Source: CANHBY01 sp031374415 (lineage in GTDB: Bacteria > Pseudomonadota > Gammaproteobacteria > Burkholderiales > Burkholderiaceae_C). From it: 54,752 bases of DNA. The stretch is taken from the NCBI GenBank assembly GCA_031374415.1, contig JANMGB010000372.1, positions 1 to 54,752 on the forward strand, written 5' to 3'. Made by a program: the position numbers and the translations under genes. Positions 16,068 to 23,755 of the stretch are shown here, piece after piece (within the stretch, counting starts at the first letter, position 1; each line of letters begins with the position of its first letter). The notes beneath the pieces are model-generated. The model ran no database searches, was not told the DNA's origin, and was given only the letters and a program-made list of their open reading frames with translations.

Positions 16068-16733
16068 ATGAACACCCCGCCCTCACCCCACACTCCCGCC
16101 CGCCGCACCAAAAAGCACCCCCCTCTGCGGGTAGGCGTGGGCGGGCCCGTAGGCTCGGGCAAAACCACGTTGGTCGAAATGCTGTGCAAAGCCATGCGGG
16201 GGCGCTACGACCTGGTGGTCGTCACCAACGACATCTACACCAAGGAAGACCAACGCCTGCTGACCGTTGCAGGCGCGCTGGAAGCTGAGCGCATCATGGG
16301 TGTGGAGACGGGCGGCTGCCCGCACACGGCCATTCGTGAAGACGCCTCGATCAACCTGGAGGCCGTTGACCGCATGCTGGACAAATTCCCCGACGCCGAC
16401 ATCGTGTTCATTGAGTCGGGTGGCGACAACCTGGCCGCCACATTCAGCCCCGAACTCAGCGACCTCACCCTCTACGTGATCGACGTGGCCGCGGGTGAAA
16501 AAATCCCCCGCAAAGGCGGCCCCGGCATCACCAAGAGCGACCTGTTCGTGATCAACAAAACCGATTTAGCCCCCTACGTCGGGGCCAGCCTGGACGTGAT
16601 GCATGCCGACACCACCCGCATGCGCACGGGCCCACAGGGCCTGCGACCCTTCGTGATGACGAACCTGAAAACCCAGCAAGGTTTGGCTGATGTGATTGCG
16701 TTCATCGAAACCAAAGGGCTGCTGAGGGCTTGA
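16068..16733 (+). CDS. ureG: Urease accessory GTPase UreG
   Basis: UreG is the SIMIBI GTPase that powers nickel transfer into urease. The 221-residue product has the P-loop GPVGSGKT (26-33), the nickel-binding Cys84-Pro85-His86 (GGCPHTAIRED), the switch region ESGGDNLAATFSPEL and the guanine-specificity motif NKTDLAP. A short basic/proline N-terminal extension precedes the GTPase core. The ATG at 16068 gives the expected family start. It is the last gene of ureEFG and faces a convergent TPR gene. Confidence 0.96.
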   Translation: MNTPPSPHTPARRTKKHPPLRVGVGGPVGSGKTTLVEMLCKAMRGRYDLVVVTNDIYTKEDQRLLTVAGALEAERIMGVETGGCPHTAIREDASINLEAVDRMLDKFPDADIVFIESGGDNLAATFSPELSDLTLYVIDVAAGEKIPRKGGPGITKSDLFVINKTDLAPYVGASLDVMHADTTRMRTGPQGLRPFVMTNLKTQQGLADVIAFIETKGLLRA

Positions 16734-16776
16734 GGGTACCCACGCCTGCTCTAGTACCGCAGCAGGGCAAAACGCG

Positions 16777-16799
16777 GGGTTGGGCTAACAAGCCAACCC
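16777..16799. terminator. Hairpin between convergent ureG and TPR gene
   Basis: GGGTTG and CAACCC arms with an inner GCT/AGC extension around AACA form a strong stem with one bulged G, lying between two convergent genes. No long T-run follows on either strand, so it may act as a processing or pausing stem rather than a textbook intrinsic terminator. Confidence 0.4.
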
Positions 16800-16843
16800 T
16801 GCCGCGCGCCCAAAGCACGTTGCTTCGACGATAGAAATCTCTC

Positions 16844-17947
16844 TTAGCGCGACCACAGATCTGGCACCATCGGCTGGGGCATTGGCTTTGGGGGTTGGTT
16901 ATAGGTGCCCGCTGAGGCTGCGACCGTCGTCACTGCGGGCGCCATCTGGGATCCTCTTGAAGACACACTTCGGGTCGGCTGGGTGGGCGCGGACGCTGCT
17001 TGCCATTGAAAAGTCACTGGGGTGGTTCTCACCCTCGGGGGGGGGCTGACCGCTTGAGGCAAGCTTGCGCTTGCCAACTGCGGAGTGGCGACCGGACTAA
17101 TCCTTGGAGTCACCGGGGCCCGGACAGGCTCTGACGGCATGTTGGGCGCCATCGCAACCTGCGCAGTGGCGGATTGCTCAGCTCTGGGCGTTGCAGGGGT
17201 TCTGCTGGGAAGATTCACGGGCTCTGCCGCAGGCGTATTGACCGCTATCGCAACCGGCGGACTGGCGGGTTGCTCTGCGACAACGGTATTGGCCGCGCTT
17301 GCAACCTGGGAGACACCGTAGTTGGGCCTCGGGGTTCTGCTGGGTTCTGTCAGGGGCTCCACCGGGCTTGCAACCTGAGGAGCGACGAGCTTGTCAAACT
17401 TCTTTCCCAAAATATCGCCCAGCTGCGCCAGTTTGGCAGACAGCGACTGATCCGATTCATCCAACTGAAGTGCACGCTTGTAGGACACTCCAGCCATATT
17501 GGCATAGACATTCCCGAGGTTGCGCAGCGCCACGGCATACTCAGGTCGGGTTCGCACAGCAGAGTCAAGCGCAAGCCTCGCAGCCTCAAAATCACCGCGT
17601 TCTGAATAGATCACGCCAAGATTGTTGTAGGCCGAAGCAACTTCCATTTTGTCCTGAATCATTTTCCGGAAAAGCTGGATCGCCTCGTCTTTGCGCTCAC
17701 TCATCGACAACGCTGTCCCCTTGAGCAACCAAAGCGATCCATCACGTGGCCGCTCATTGAGCTCGGTGTCAATCGCTGCAAGGGCCTCTTCCAATCGGTT
17801 TTCCTTCAACAACCTGCGAGCTTTCGTATCTGCGGAGACTTGCGCGTGGGCGGGCACGATCGCTAAGCCAAACACAACACACGCTGTCAATGCCAGGCCA
17901 CAGGTCATGGCTGGCTTGAAGTCAATCAGACGACGCAACTTGATCAT
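16844..17947 (-). CDS. Exported TPR protein with Pro/Ala-rich repeat tail
   Basis: The 367-residue product has a signal peptide (about 1-36, ending VPAHA-QVS), then three tetratricopeptide repeats (about 42-150: DGSLWLLKGTAL, ASAYNNLGVIYSERGDFEAARLALDSA and VALRNLGNVYAN). The second half is a proline-, alanine- and valine-rich low-complexity region of imperfect repeats in which PSRTP/APVTPR-type and VAxAxNTPxxEPV-type phrases recur. The ATG at 17947 has AGAGG seven bases upstream, so the ten residues further upstream are not needed. It is likely a periplasmic or envelope scaffold; TPRs mediate protein contact. No partner is evident, and uppP is divergent. Function unknown. Confidence 0.85.
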   Translation of the reverse strand: MIKLRRLIDFKPAMTCGLALTACVVFGLAIVPAHAQVSADTKARRLLKENRLEEALAAIDTELNERPRDGSLWLLKGTALSMSERKDEAIQLFRKMIQDKMEVASAYNNLGVIYSERGDFEAARLALDSAVRTRPEYAVALRNLGNVYANMAGVSYKRALQLDESDQSLSAKLAQLGDILGKKFDKLVAPQVASPVEPLTEPSRTPRPNYGVSQVASAANTVVAEQPASPPVAIAVNTPAAEPVNLPSRTPATPRAEQSATAQVAMAPNMPSEPVRAPVTPRISPVATPQLASASLPQAVSPPPRVRTTPVTFQWQAASAPTQPTRSVSSRGSQMAPAVTTVAASAGTYNQPPKPMPQPMVPDLWSR

Positions 17948-18313
17948 GAACTTACCTCTGTTGGGCAGATTGAACAAAAAAATGTCAGGCCCCGCGGCCT
18001 GTTGTGAAAGTAGCCACCGAATCGCAGCCCTTGCTGAGTGACATCAACAGCTCGGAGGCGGCGGTTAGACCACCACTTGTCTTTAGGTGGCCGGTCAAGC
18101 GCATTCAGTTCCAGGAGGGGCTGCAGATGCAAAACCCCAGGGTGGAATCCTCGCCCCGCCTCGACATCGACCGGCATTGTGCCGCAATCTGCGCCAGCGC
18201 CGCTTTGTCCGCCGCAGCAGTATTCATTGGGGCCTGTTCGGAGCAGCCGTCGCCAGGCCACAATTCCTCACAGGCTCTATGATCGCGGACTACCCAACCA
18301 ATGGAGAGACCCT
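17948..18313. other. 366-base divergent gap, TPR gene / uppP
   Basis: The gap holds the promoters of two divergent genes and one candidate small lipoprotein gene (18127-18282). I see no strong sigma-70 pair, repeat or structured RNA that I can defend. Confidence 0.4.
18127..18282 (+). CDS. Candidate 51-residue lipoprotein upstream of uppP
   Basis: A short open frame in the gap ahead of uppP has a strong AGGAGG eight bases before its ATG. The translated sequence ends in a hydrophobic stretch (about 20-36) followed by VFIGAC-SEQ, which fits a lipobox with Cys37, leaving a tiny 15-residue mature peptide. Against it: the N-terminal region before the hydrophobic core is long and carries acidic residues, which is poor for a signal peptide, and I know no homologue. 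If real, it would be an entericidin-sized lipopeptide co-oriented with uppP, whose GTG lies 31 bases on. Treated as speculative. Confidence 0.3.
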   Translation: MQNPRVESSPRLDIDRHCAAICASAALSAAAVFIGACSEQPSPGHNSSQAL

Positions 18314-19171
18314 GTGGATGTAATGCTGTTGCTCAAGGCAGCTGTCATGGGTGTGGTCGAAGGCCTCACTGAGTTTTTACCCATCTCCAGCACGGGGCAT
18401 TTGATCCTCACCGGGTCGCTGCTGGGCTTCACGGGTGAGACCGCCAAGGTGTTTGAGATCGCCATTCAAACCGGCGCCATGTTCGCCGTCATGTGGGAGT
18501 ACCGGCAACGCCTGCTGTCAACGATGCGCGGCTTGCCCAGCGAACGTCAAGCCCAGCGCTTTGCCCTCAACGTTTTGATTGCGTTTGTGCCGGCGGTGAT
18601 TTTGGGCTTGGCTTTCGGTAAGGTGGTCAAAGACCACCTCTTTCACCCCGTGCCCGTGGCCACGGCTTTCATCGTCGGTGGGGTGATTATTTTGCTGGTT
18701 GAACACCTGCACAAGCGCCGCTTTGGCGCCCGCGACATGGAAGGCAAACGCAGGGCCCGCGTCGAAACCATCGACGACATGTCACACGTCGATGCTTTGA
18801 TTGTCGGCTTGATGCAGTGCTTGGCTTTGATCCCTGGCACAAGCCGCTCTGGCGCCACCATCATCGGTGCCATGACCTTTGGCTTTTCACGCCAGGCCGC
18901 CACGCAGTTCAGTTTCTTTCTGGGCATTCCGACCTTGTTGGGCGCCGGGGCCTACGCCCTGATCAAACAACGCTCTGCCTTGCACTGGGCTGACTTACCG
19001 ATGTTCATCGTCGGCGGTTTGATGGCCTTTGTCAGCGCCTTGCTTTGCATACGCTGGTTGATTCGCTACGTCTCCACCCATGACTTCACCGTCTTTGCGT
19101 GGTACCGCATCGTGTTTGGCGCCTTGGTTTTATGGACGGCCTCGACGGGCATGGTCAACTGGGCGGATTGA
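18314..19171 (+). CDS. uppP: Undecaprenyl-diphosphatase UppP (BacA)
   Basis: UppP recycles undecaprenyl diphosphate to the monophosphate lipid carrier used for peptidoglycan and other envelope polymers; overproduction gives bacitracin resistance. The 285-residue membrane protein has both signature regions, EGLTEFLPISSTGHLIL (about 15-31) and the PGTSRSGATI segment, with further helices to the C-terminus. I chose the GTG at 18314 (MDVMLLLKAAVMG) because the family usually starts MDxLLLLKA and GGAGA lies six bases upstream. The ATG at 18323 is the alternative. It stands alone, followed after 117 bases by a YgjV-family gene. Confidence 0.95.
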   Translation: MDVMLLLKAAVMGVVEGLTEFLPISSTGHLILTGSLLGFTGETAKVFEIAIQTGAMFAVMWEYRQRLLSTMRGLPSERQAQRFALNVLIAFVPAVILGLAFGKVVKDHLFHPVPVATAFIVGGVIILLVEHLHKRRFGARDMEGKRRARVETIDDMSHVDALIVGLMQCLALIPGTSRSGATIIGAMTFGFSRQAATQFSFFLGIPTLLGAGAYALIKQRSALHWADLPMFIVGGLMAFVSALLCIRWLIRYVSTHDFTVFAWYRIVFGALVLWTASTGMVNWAD

Positions 19172-19288
19172 GCATGGGTCATGCCAGCGGCGGCCATGTC
19201 GTCCACCCTGTTTGCTGCGGCCTTCGTGCCAGGGGCTCAAAGGCCGCACCAGAGTCACTCGTCCAGCACTGAGGGCTGACGCGACTTC

Positions 19289-19834
19289 ATGCAGCACCTC
19301 CTTGTTGACGGCTTGGGCTACGCAGGCGTGGTGGCCAACCTATGCTGGCCATTGATGCGAGACCGCAGAGCGCTGCTCGCAGGGCAAGCAATAGCTTGCG
19401 CGTTCATGCTTTTGCATTTCATCCTATTGGGGGCCCGCACAGGCGCGACCATCATGGCGGTGATCGGCTTTCAGGCGCTGCTTGCGATTCCCTTGGGTTC
19501 AGCCCCGCGCTTCAAGTTCATCTACCTGGCATCGCTGAGCTTGCCCCCTGCGGTGGCTTGGTTGACGTGGCAGGGCACCGCCTCCGTGTTCTCATCCCTG
19601 GCGCTGGTCTTTGCTTGCCTGGGCAATTTCCAGCTTGACCCCCTCAGGCAACGCATCGGGCTGGTGATGGCCATCTTGGCTTGGTATGTCCACAATGCCA
19701 TGGTGGCCTCGGTGCCGGGGTTGGTGTCCAACACGCTCGGAATGCTGGTCAGCGTGACCATGTTGATGCGGGTGTATCGGGAGCGAAACAAAAGTCCCAG
19801 CTCGTCCGTACCGGAGGCCTGCGGCGAAGTCTGA
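19289..19834 (+). CDS. YgjV-family integral membrane protein
   Basis: The 181-residue product is hydrophobic throughout, with about six predicted helices, and resembles the YgjV family of small inner-membrane proteins of unknown function (YAGVVANLCWPLMRDRRALLAGQ near the start, FHFI/GARTGA-like loop, NTLGMLVSVTML near the end). The tail after residue 165 is hydrophilic. No operon partner is close, as uppP ends 117 bases upstream. The family name rests on pattern memory, so it is moderate. Confidence 0.65.
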   Translation: MQHLLVDGLGYAGVVANLCWPLMRDRRALLAGQAIACAFMLLHFILLGARTGATIMAVIGFQALLAIPLGSAPRFKFIYLASLSLPPAVAWLTWQGTASVFSSLALVFACLGNFQLDPLRQRIGLVMAILAWYVHNAMVASVPGLVSNTLGMLVSVTMLMRVYRERNKSPSSSVPEACGEV

Positions 19835-20227
19835 GCCGACACGCGCTGAACACAACGTGCTCCGAGTGGCCTTCGAGCGGCGGTGGGGGCACCCTGGCCT
19901 GCCAGCGTTGACCCATTTCACCGATGTCGCCGCCCCGAACAACGCGTCTGCGGTTGCGGTTCAAGCCTATTGAACGGGGACGATTCACAGCGCAGAATTG
20001 GCGCCCGAATCCAAGCGCATTCACACCACACCGGCCAAGCGGCATGGAACTTGGCCCTCACCCCAAGCGACGACATCAAGATATCCAGAACTCAAGAAAG
20101 GAAAATTTGCCTTCAAATAAAAATAAACCTCAAATCAAACTGCACAAAACACCGATCGGTCACGATGACCAGAACCAACGGTCACGTTTCTCTGTACATG
20201 CAATTATTATTGACGGAAGAGTAAGTG
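19835..20227. other. 393-base gap with compositional shift
   Basis: The first 200 or so bases share the GC-rich style of the core. From about 20080 the sequence turns AT-rich (AAATTTG, AAATAAAAATAAACC runs) and stays so through the next two genes. An overlapping open frame (19924-20319) crosses the change and has no coding signs. GGAAGAG precedes the ATG at 20228. This is the likely left boundary of an acquired segment. I could not identify a promoter box or attachment site. Confidence 0.5.
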
Positions 20228-22324
20228 ATGAAAGCCTCCCTGACAAGAAATATAGGCGCAGTAATCAACAGCAGTACCCAGAGTTCGGTCCGCAAAAATC
20301 TGACAAATTCCTACGCTAGCACACGTGTTTTGCAAGGGATTTCACTCTTACGTTCGCAAAGGAATTTACCAACAAAACCGCCACAACATACAGCGTCAGG
20401 GCAGCGTAACATTGTGACTTTAGCCACCTTGGAATCGCTTAAAAAAACCTCTGCCGCAAAGTCAGTTGCACCACATTTCGTGTATCACGACCCGACACAA
20501 AGTGCAATGAGCAACATCCGCACATTGCAGGAAAAAGCGCTCCAACCGCTTTCATCCAACGCTTCAGCAGCACCCCAAGTTACGACAAAAATCAATCCCA
20601 CGGTACAAGATGTTGAAAACATCGTGAGGGATCATGGCCCCGCCAGCCTGACCCTGTATGGCTTTCTTCCTCAGACCGAAGGTAGCCGCAATGCGCCGAC
20701 GGAACATACCGCTCTGGTGATTGGTACCTTCCGCGATGAACATGGTACGTCCTATGCTGCGGTAGTCGATAATAGTCACTTGGCAAAAAACCCCATTACC
20801 AATTTGGCGGAATCCTACGCCAACCAACATGGCAAAGCTTTGCATGAATTAGATCAAACTGACCGACAAAACATTAACCATCAGTTGGAAAGAAATGGCA
20901 ATAGAGGCAATTTTGACCAAGCAATGTATCGTTTGATCAATCTTGATCGGGCATTTGAAGCGCACCATGCCAGCGTGACGAGGCATCAGAACTTCCTGAA
21001 TAATCTACAACAAAACTTTGAAGATGAAGGGGCGGATATCCCATCGCGATGCTTCAAAGCGCAGAGCAGCGAGTTGGGCTACGATAAAAAATCTCATATC
21101 GATGGCAGAATGCCAGATGAGATCGTGCAGGAATTGCGGTCCCAAATAAAGTCTGACTCGAAAACCGTTGAATCATTTATCCCCTTAACTGGACCGGCAA
21201 ACAACACCGACCTTTTCAGTCAGGTTCCGGCAGTTGCAGAAGTATTCAAAGCAAACTCAGTTGCTGGGAAATGGAAGCCACTTGACTGCGTAGGGGAGCT
21301 GCAAAACTGTCTGGCGCAAGAACCGACCTTCAGCGAAGCAGTGAATAGGCCAGAAAATCAGCCCTGGCTGAATCAACTTTTCAATAAAATCAACGCGATA
21401 AAAATGCCTGCCGGACACCGTGGCATTGAGCTACCACTCCAGTTTCCAGTCACCTATGGCCATGTCGCCCACATCAGTCCTATGAGTTTATGGCGCGATG
21501 ACAATGATAAGCTTCAAATGGCATTGCTACATCAAGAAGCGATACCCATCAAAGGGGCGGTATGGGAAGGTCAAGTTTATCCGACTTATGACACTGCAAA
21601 AGATTATCCTACCGGCCGCGCACCCGTACTGGAATCGATAAAATTTACGGGCATGCCCAACGTCACTCAGGTGCTACCCGTCAAATACCCAGACAAACTC
21701 GCCATGTTAACGGAAGCCATGGCCGGCCCTGAAAATGCCTACCCTTATGGTGGCACGCCACGTTGGCACGGTGATAAAGGACGCTTCCCAGAAAGTAGAC
21801 CATTCAATTCATGCTCCAATACATCATATGAAGCACATAAAATTATGATGGGAGAATATCCGATATACAAATCAACCGTACCTGAACTTTGGCAAGCGGA
21901 AATCGGTGAGATTTATAACATCGATCAACAAAAAATTGCGAAGGCCAAAATTGGTGGGCAGGAATACGGCATCGAAGAAATGCTGACGCAACCTTTTGAA
22001 ATCGTTGGCGCCATGTGGCCGCAGATTACCATCAACTCTGCTTCTCTGCCCTGTGCTGTGCCTGCGACTTACAGTACACAACAGCACAAAAAATCACTTC
22101 CAGTGGCTGAAAATCAGCCTTTACCGACTGATTTATTCCCTGACAATTATCATGGCGCAATGATTATTAATCCGAGAGGCCTAACCACCCAAGATGGAAA
22201 AGAAGTTGAAAGAAACGTATTCTACACACCCGAGGAAGTGGGAGGAATGAGCTTCAGTAATGATAACCCAAAAAAGAAACTCGACTTTTGGGTTGCATTG
22301 GATAATCCTATTAATAGAGACTAA
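20228..22324 (+). CDS. Unassigned 698-residue protein, possible papain-like fold
   Basis: I do not recognise a full-length family. No signal peptide or membrane helix is visible; the first 60 residues are Ser/Thr/Asn/Arg-rich and disordered-looking, as in proteins exported by type III or related systems. Two segments look enzymatic. EHTALVIGTF (His160) followed by AAVVDNS resembles a strand pair of circularly permuted NlpC/P60 or YopJ-like folds. Further on, YGHVAHISPM (His412) and then NSCSNTSYEAHK (Cys529 starting a helix) have the His-before-Cys order of permuted papain-like hydrolases. Composition is AT-rich and foreign. The ATG at 20228 is preceded by GGAAGAG; a GTG lies one codon earlier. 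It could be a secreted effector or toxin, but that is inference. Confidence 0.75.
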   Translation: MKASLTRNIGAVINSSTQSSVRKNLTNSYASTRVLQGISLLRSQRNLPTKPPQHTASGQRNIVTLATLESLKKTSAAKSVAPHFVYHDPTQSAMSNIRTLQEKALQPLSSNASAAPQVTTKINPTVQDVENIVRDHGPASLTLYGFLPQTEGSRNAPTEHTALVIGTFRDEHGTSYAAVVDNSHLAKNPITNLAESYANQHGKALHELDQTDRQNINHQLERNGNRGNFDQAMYRLINLDRAFEAHHASVTRHQNFLNNLQQNFEDEGADIPSRCFKAQSSELGYDKKSHIDGRMPDEIVQELRSQIKSDSKTVESFIPLTGPANNTDLFSQVPAVAEVFKANSVAGKWKPLDCVGELQNCLAQEPTFSEAVNRPENQPWLNQLFNKINAIKMPAGHRGIELPLQFPVTYGHVAHISPMSLWRDDNDKLQMALLHQEAIPIKGAVWEGQVYPTYDTAKDYPTGRAPVLESIKFTGMPNVTQVLPVKYPDKLAMLTEAMAGPENAYPYGGTPRWHGDKGRFPESRPFNSCSNTSYEAHKIMMGEYPIYKSTVPELWQAEIGEIYNIDQQKIAKAKIGGQEYGIEEMLTQPFEIVGAMWPQITINSASLPCAVPATYSTQQHKKSLPVAENQPLPTDLFPDNYHGAMIINPRGLTTQDGKEVERNVFYTPEEVGGMSFSNDNPKKKLDFWVALDNPINRD

Positions 22325-22349
22325 TCCATCTTAGAAAGAACATATCATT

Positions 22350-22376
22350 CGTCATCCTCTCTTGAAGAGGATGACG
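22350..22376. terminator. Bidirectional hairpin between convergent genes
   Basis: CGTCATCCTCT and AGAGGATGACG form a perfect 11-bp stem around CTTGA, 26 bases after the stop of the unassigned gene and 31 bases from the stop of the convergent dehydrogenase. It probably ends both transcripts, although neither side has a long T-run. Confidence 0.6.
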
Positions 22377-22407
22377 AAGTCGAATAAGTATGCGCCCTAA
22401 AAATTCC

Positions 22408-23340
22408 TCACAATCCTTGCTTTTTTCCGTTTTCAATCAATTGATGTTGACGCTTTGCTTTGATCGATGACAATCGTTCTTTATCCCAGCGATAGAACCC
22501 TTCACCCGTAGAGGCTCCAAGATTTCCTTTTTCGGTATAACTACGCAATACATCAAGGACGTCCTCATCTTTACCAAGTTGTGGCATTAAATGCGACGCA
22601 ATCGCCAGGAATGTACCAAGCCCGCCCAAATCAGCCCCCTCAAGGGGCCCAACCATGCTGTAACGCCGACCCAGCGAGGCTTTCATCACTGCATCGACGG
22701 TCTCTGCGTCAGCCGCGCCAGAACGCACGATATTCAAGGCTTCACGCAACACTGCGAATTGAATTCGGTTACCGATAAAGCCGGGAATAGCTGACTTAAG
22801 GACAACAGGCTCGGCTTTTATATCGCGCAAAATTTCCACCGTGCGTTCTAGTGATGTTGCTGAGGTCAATGTACCCGGCACCACTTCGACCAGTGGGATG
22901 GTGTGCGGAGGATTCCAAAAATGAGCTATCAAGAAACGCTCTTTACCTCGCATTTTTGTGCACAAGGCATCCGGCAAAAAGCCGCTGGTATTGCTGGCTA
23001 TCAAAGCGTCCGAACGCAAGACAGATTCGAGTTTCTGGTACAAATCCAACTTCATTTCCAGAACTTCCGGAATCGCCTCGATCACAATATCAACGTCCTT
23101 TAGGAGCATGAGGTTGCTGGTGACAGTAATACGCGCCAAAGTTGCTTGACAAAGCTCAGGCGTAATCAATTCGGCCTCAATCAATTCGATCAAAATATCT
23201 CGAACCAGATTCGGAATGAGCGGAACATGCGCCTCATTCGCTTCGAGAACAATGGTTGCATGCCCTGCGAGCGCAAACTTGGCTGCAATTCCAGCACCCA
23301 TTAACCCACCACCTACGATACCAACAGCCTTGTGCAACAT
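22408..23340 (-). CDS. 3-hydroxyacyl-CoA dehydrogenase family protein
   Basis: The 310-residue product is a 3-hydroxyacyl/3-hydroxybutyryl-CoA dehydrogenase-type NAD-dependent oxidoreductase. It has a dinucleotide-binding motif GIVGGGLMGAGIA at 7-19, the catalytic histidine region AHFWNPPHTIPLVEVVPG, and a C-terminal helical domain with GFIGNRIQFAVLREALNI. The length fits single-domain enzymes of the family, including L-carnitine or crystallin-like members, so the natural substrate is open. An AAGGAG site precedes the ATG. Its composition is lower in GC than the core genes, and it lies convergent with the unassigned 698-residue gene; no other fatty-acid genes are near. Confidence 0.87.
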   Translation of the reverse strand: MLHKAVGIVGGGLMGAGIAAKFALAGHATIVLEANEAHVPLIPNLVRDILIELIEAELITPELCQATLARITVTSNLMLLKDVDIVIEAIPEVLEMKLDLYQKLESVLRSDALIASNTSGFLPDALCTKMRGKERFLIAHFWNPPHTIPLVEVVPGTLTSATSLERTVEILRDIKAEPVVLKSAIPGFIGNRIQFAVLREALNIVRSGAADAETVDAVMKASLGRRYSMVGPLEGADLGGLGTFLAIASHLMPQLGKDEDVLDVLRSYTEKGNLGASTGEGFYRWDKERLSSIKAKRQHQLIENGKKQGL

Positions 23341-23408
23341 TTTTCACTCTCCTTAAAGTATTGGGGCCTGGTCGGACAGCATGCGCGGAAACTGACTTCT
23401 CGGGTAGG

Positions 23409-23650
23409 CCTGGTACCCCGTCTCAGTGGATTTGAAAGGTTGGTTCGAAAAAGCGAACACGTGGCGCATTGGCAGGCTGAGCTTGCAGGAATGCAGTGCG
23501 CGGGGATGACGGGCGCAGGCGGGGATGACGGCCCCCGGCTGTGGCATCTCCCCTTGTCATTCCCGCGCAGGCGGGAATCCAGCAGCCTGTGTACTTCACT
23601 ATGGGCCTCGTAACAATTCAACCTTTCAAATCCACTGAGATGGGGTGCCA
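23409..23650 (-). mobile_element. MITE-like repeat, copy 2 (short form, reversed)
   Basis: Reads in the opposite orientation to the other copies. It has the terminal segments CCTGGTACCCCGTCTCAG on the left and CAAATCCACTGAGATGGGG on the right, the dRS3-like ATTCCC-N8-GGGAAT core at 23559-23578, and only about one 19-bp unit. The GCAGGCGGGGATCCAGG block of the other copies is missing. It marks the right edge of the AT-rich island. Confidence 0.82.
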
Positions 23651-23689
23651 ATCACCACAACCTCAATCTTCGCCGCCATCTCAGCCCAA

Positions 23690-23717
23690 AAAAAAACCCG
23701 CCTTAGCGGGGTTTCGA
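23690..23717 (-). terminator. Intrinsic terminator of the TRAP binding-protein genes
   Basis: On the minus strand, AACCCCGC-TAAG-GCGGGTT is followed at once by a run of eight or more T residues, an excellent Rho-independent terminator. It lies about 40 bases beyond the stop of the gene at 23756-24838. Confidence 0.85.
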
Positions 23718-23755
23718 CAGAACCGGAAGAAGCCGATCAGCTTCAACCGCTTCTT

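Larger units (their letters stand above)
20080..23408. other. AT-rich island with two convergent genes
   Basis: Base and codon use change visibly over this stretch. AAA, AAT, ATT and TTA codons are frequent, while neighbours on both sides use GC-ending codons almost exclusively. It holds an unassigned 698-residue gene and a convergent 3-hydroxyacyl-CoA dehydrogenase with a shared hairpin between them. The right side stops at MITE-like copy 2 (23409). There is no integrase, tRNA or direct repeat at the edges. Horizontal acquisition is inferred from composition. Confidence 0.7.

Noticed and set aside
19924..20319. 131-codon open frame bridging the composition change ahead of the orphan gene
   Set aside because: It overlaps the orphan gene start in another frame and shows no ribosome binding site or coding bias.
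23341..23755. Possible extra gene in the gap after the AT-rich island
   Set aside because: The open frames come from the MITE-like copy and the terminator; nothing else is present.
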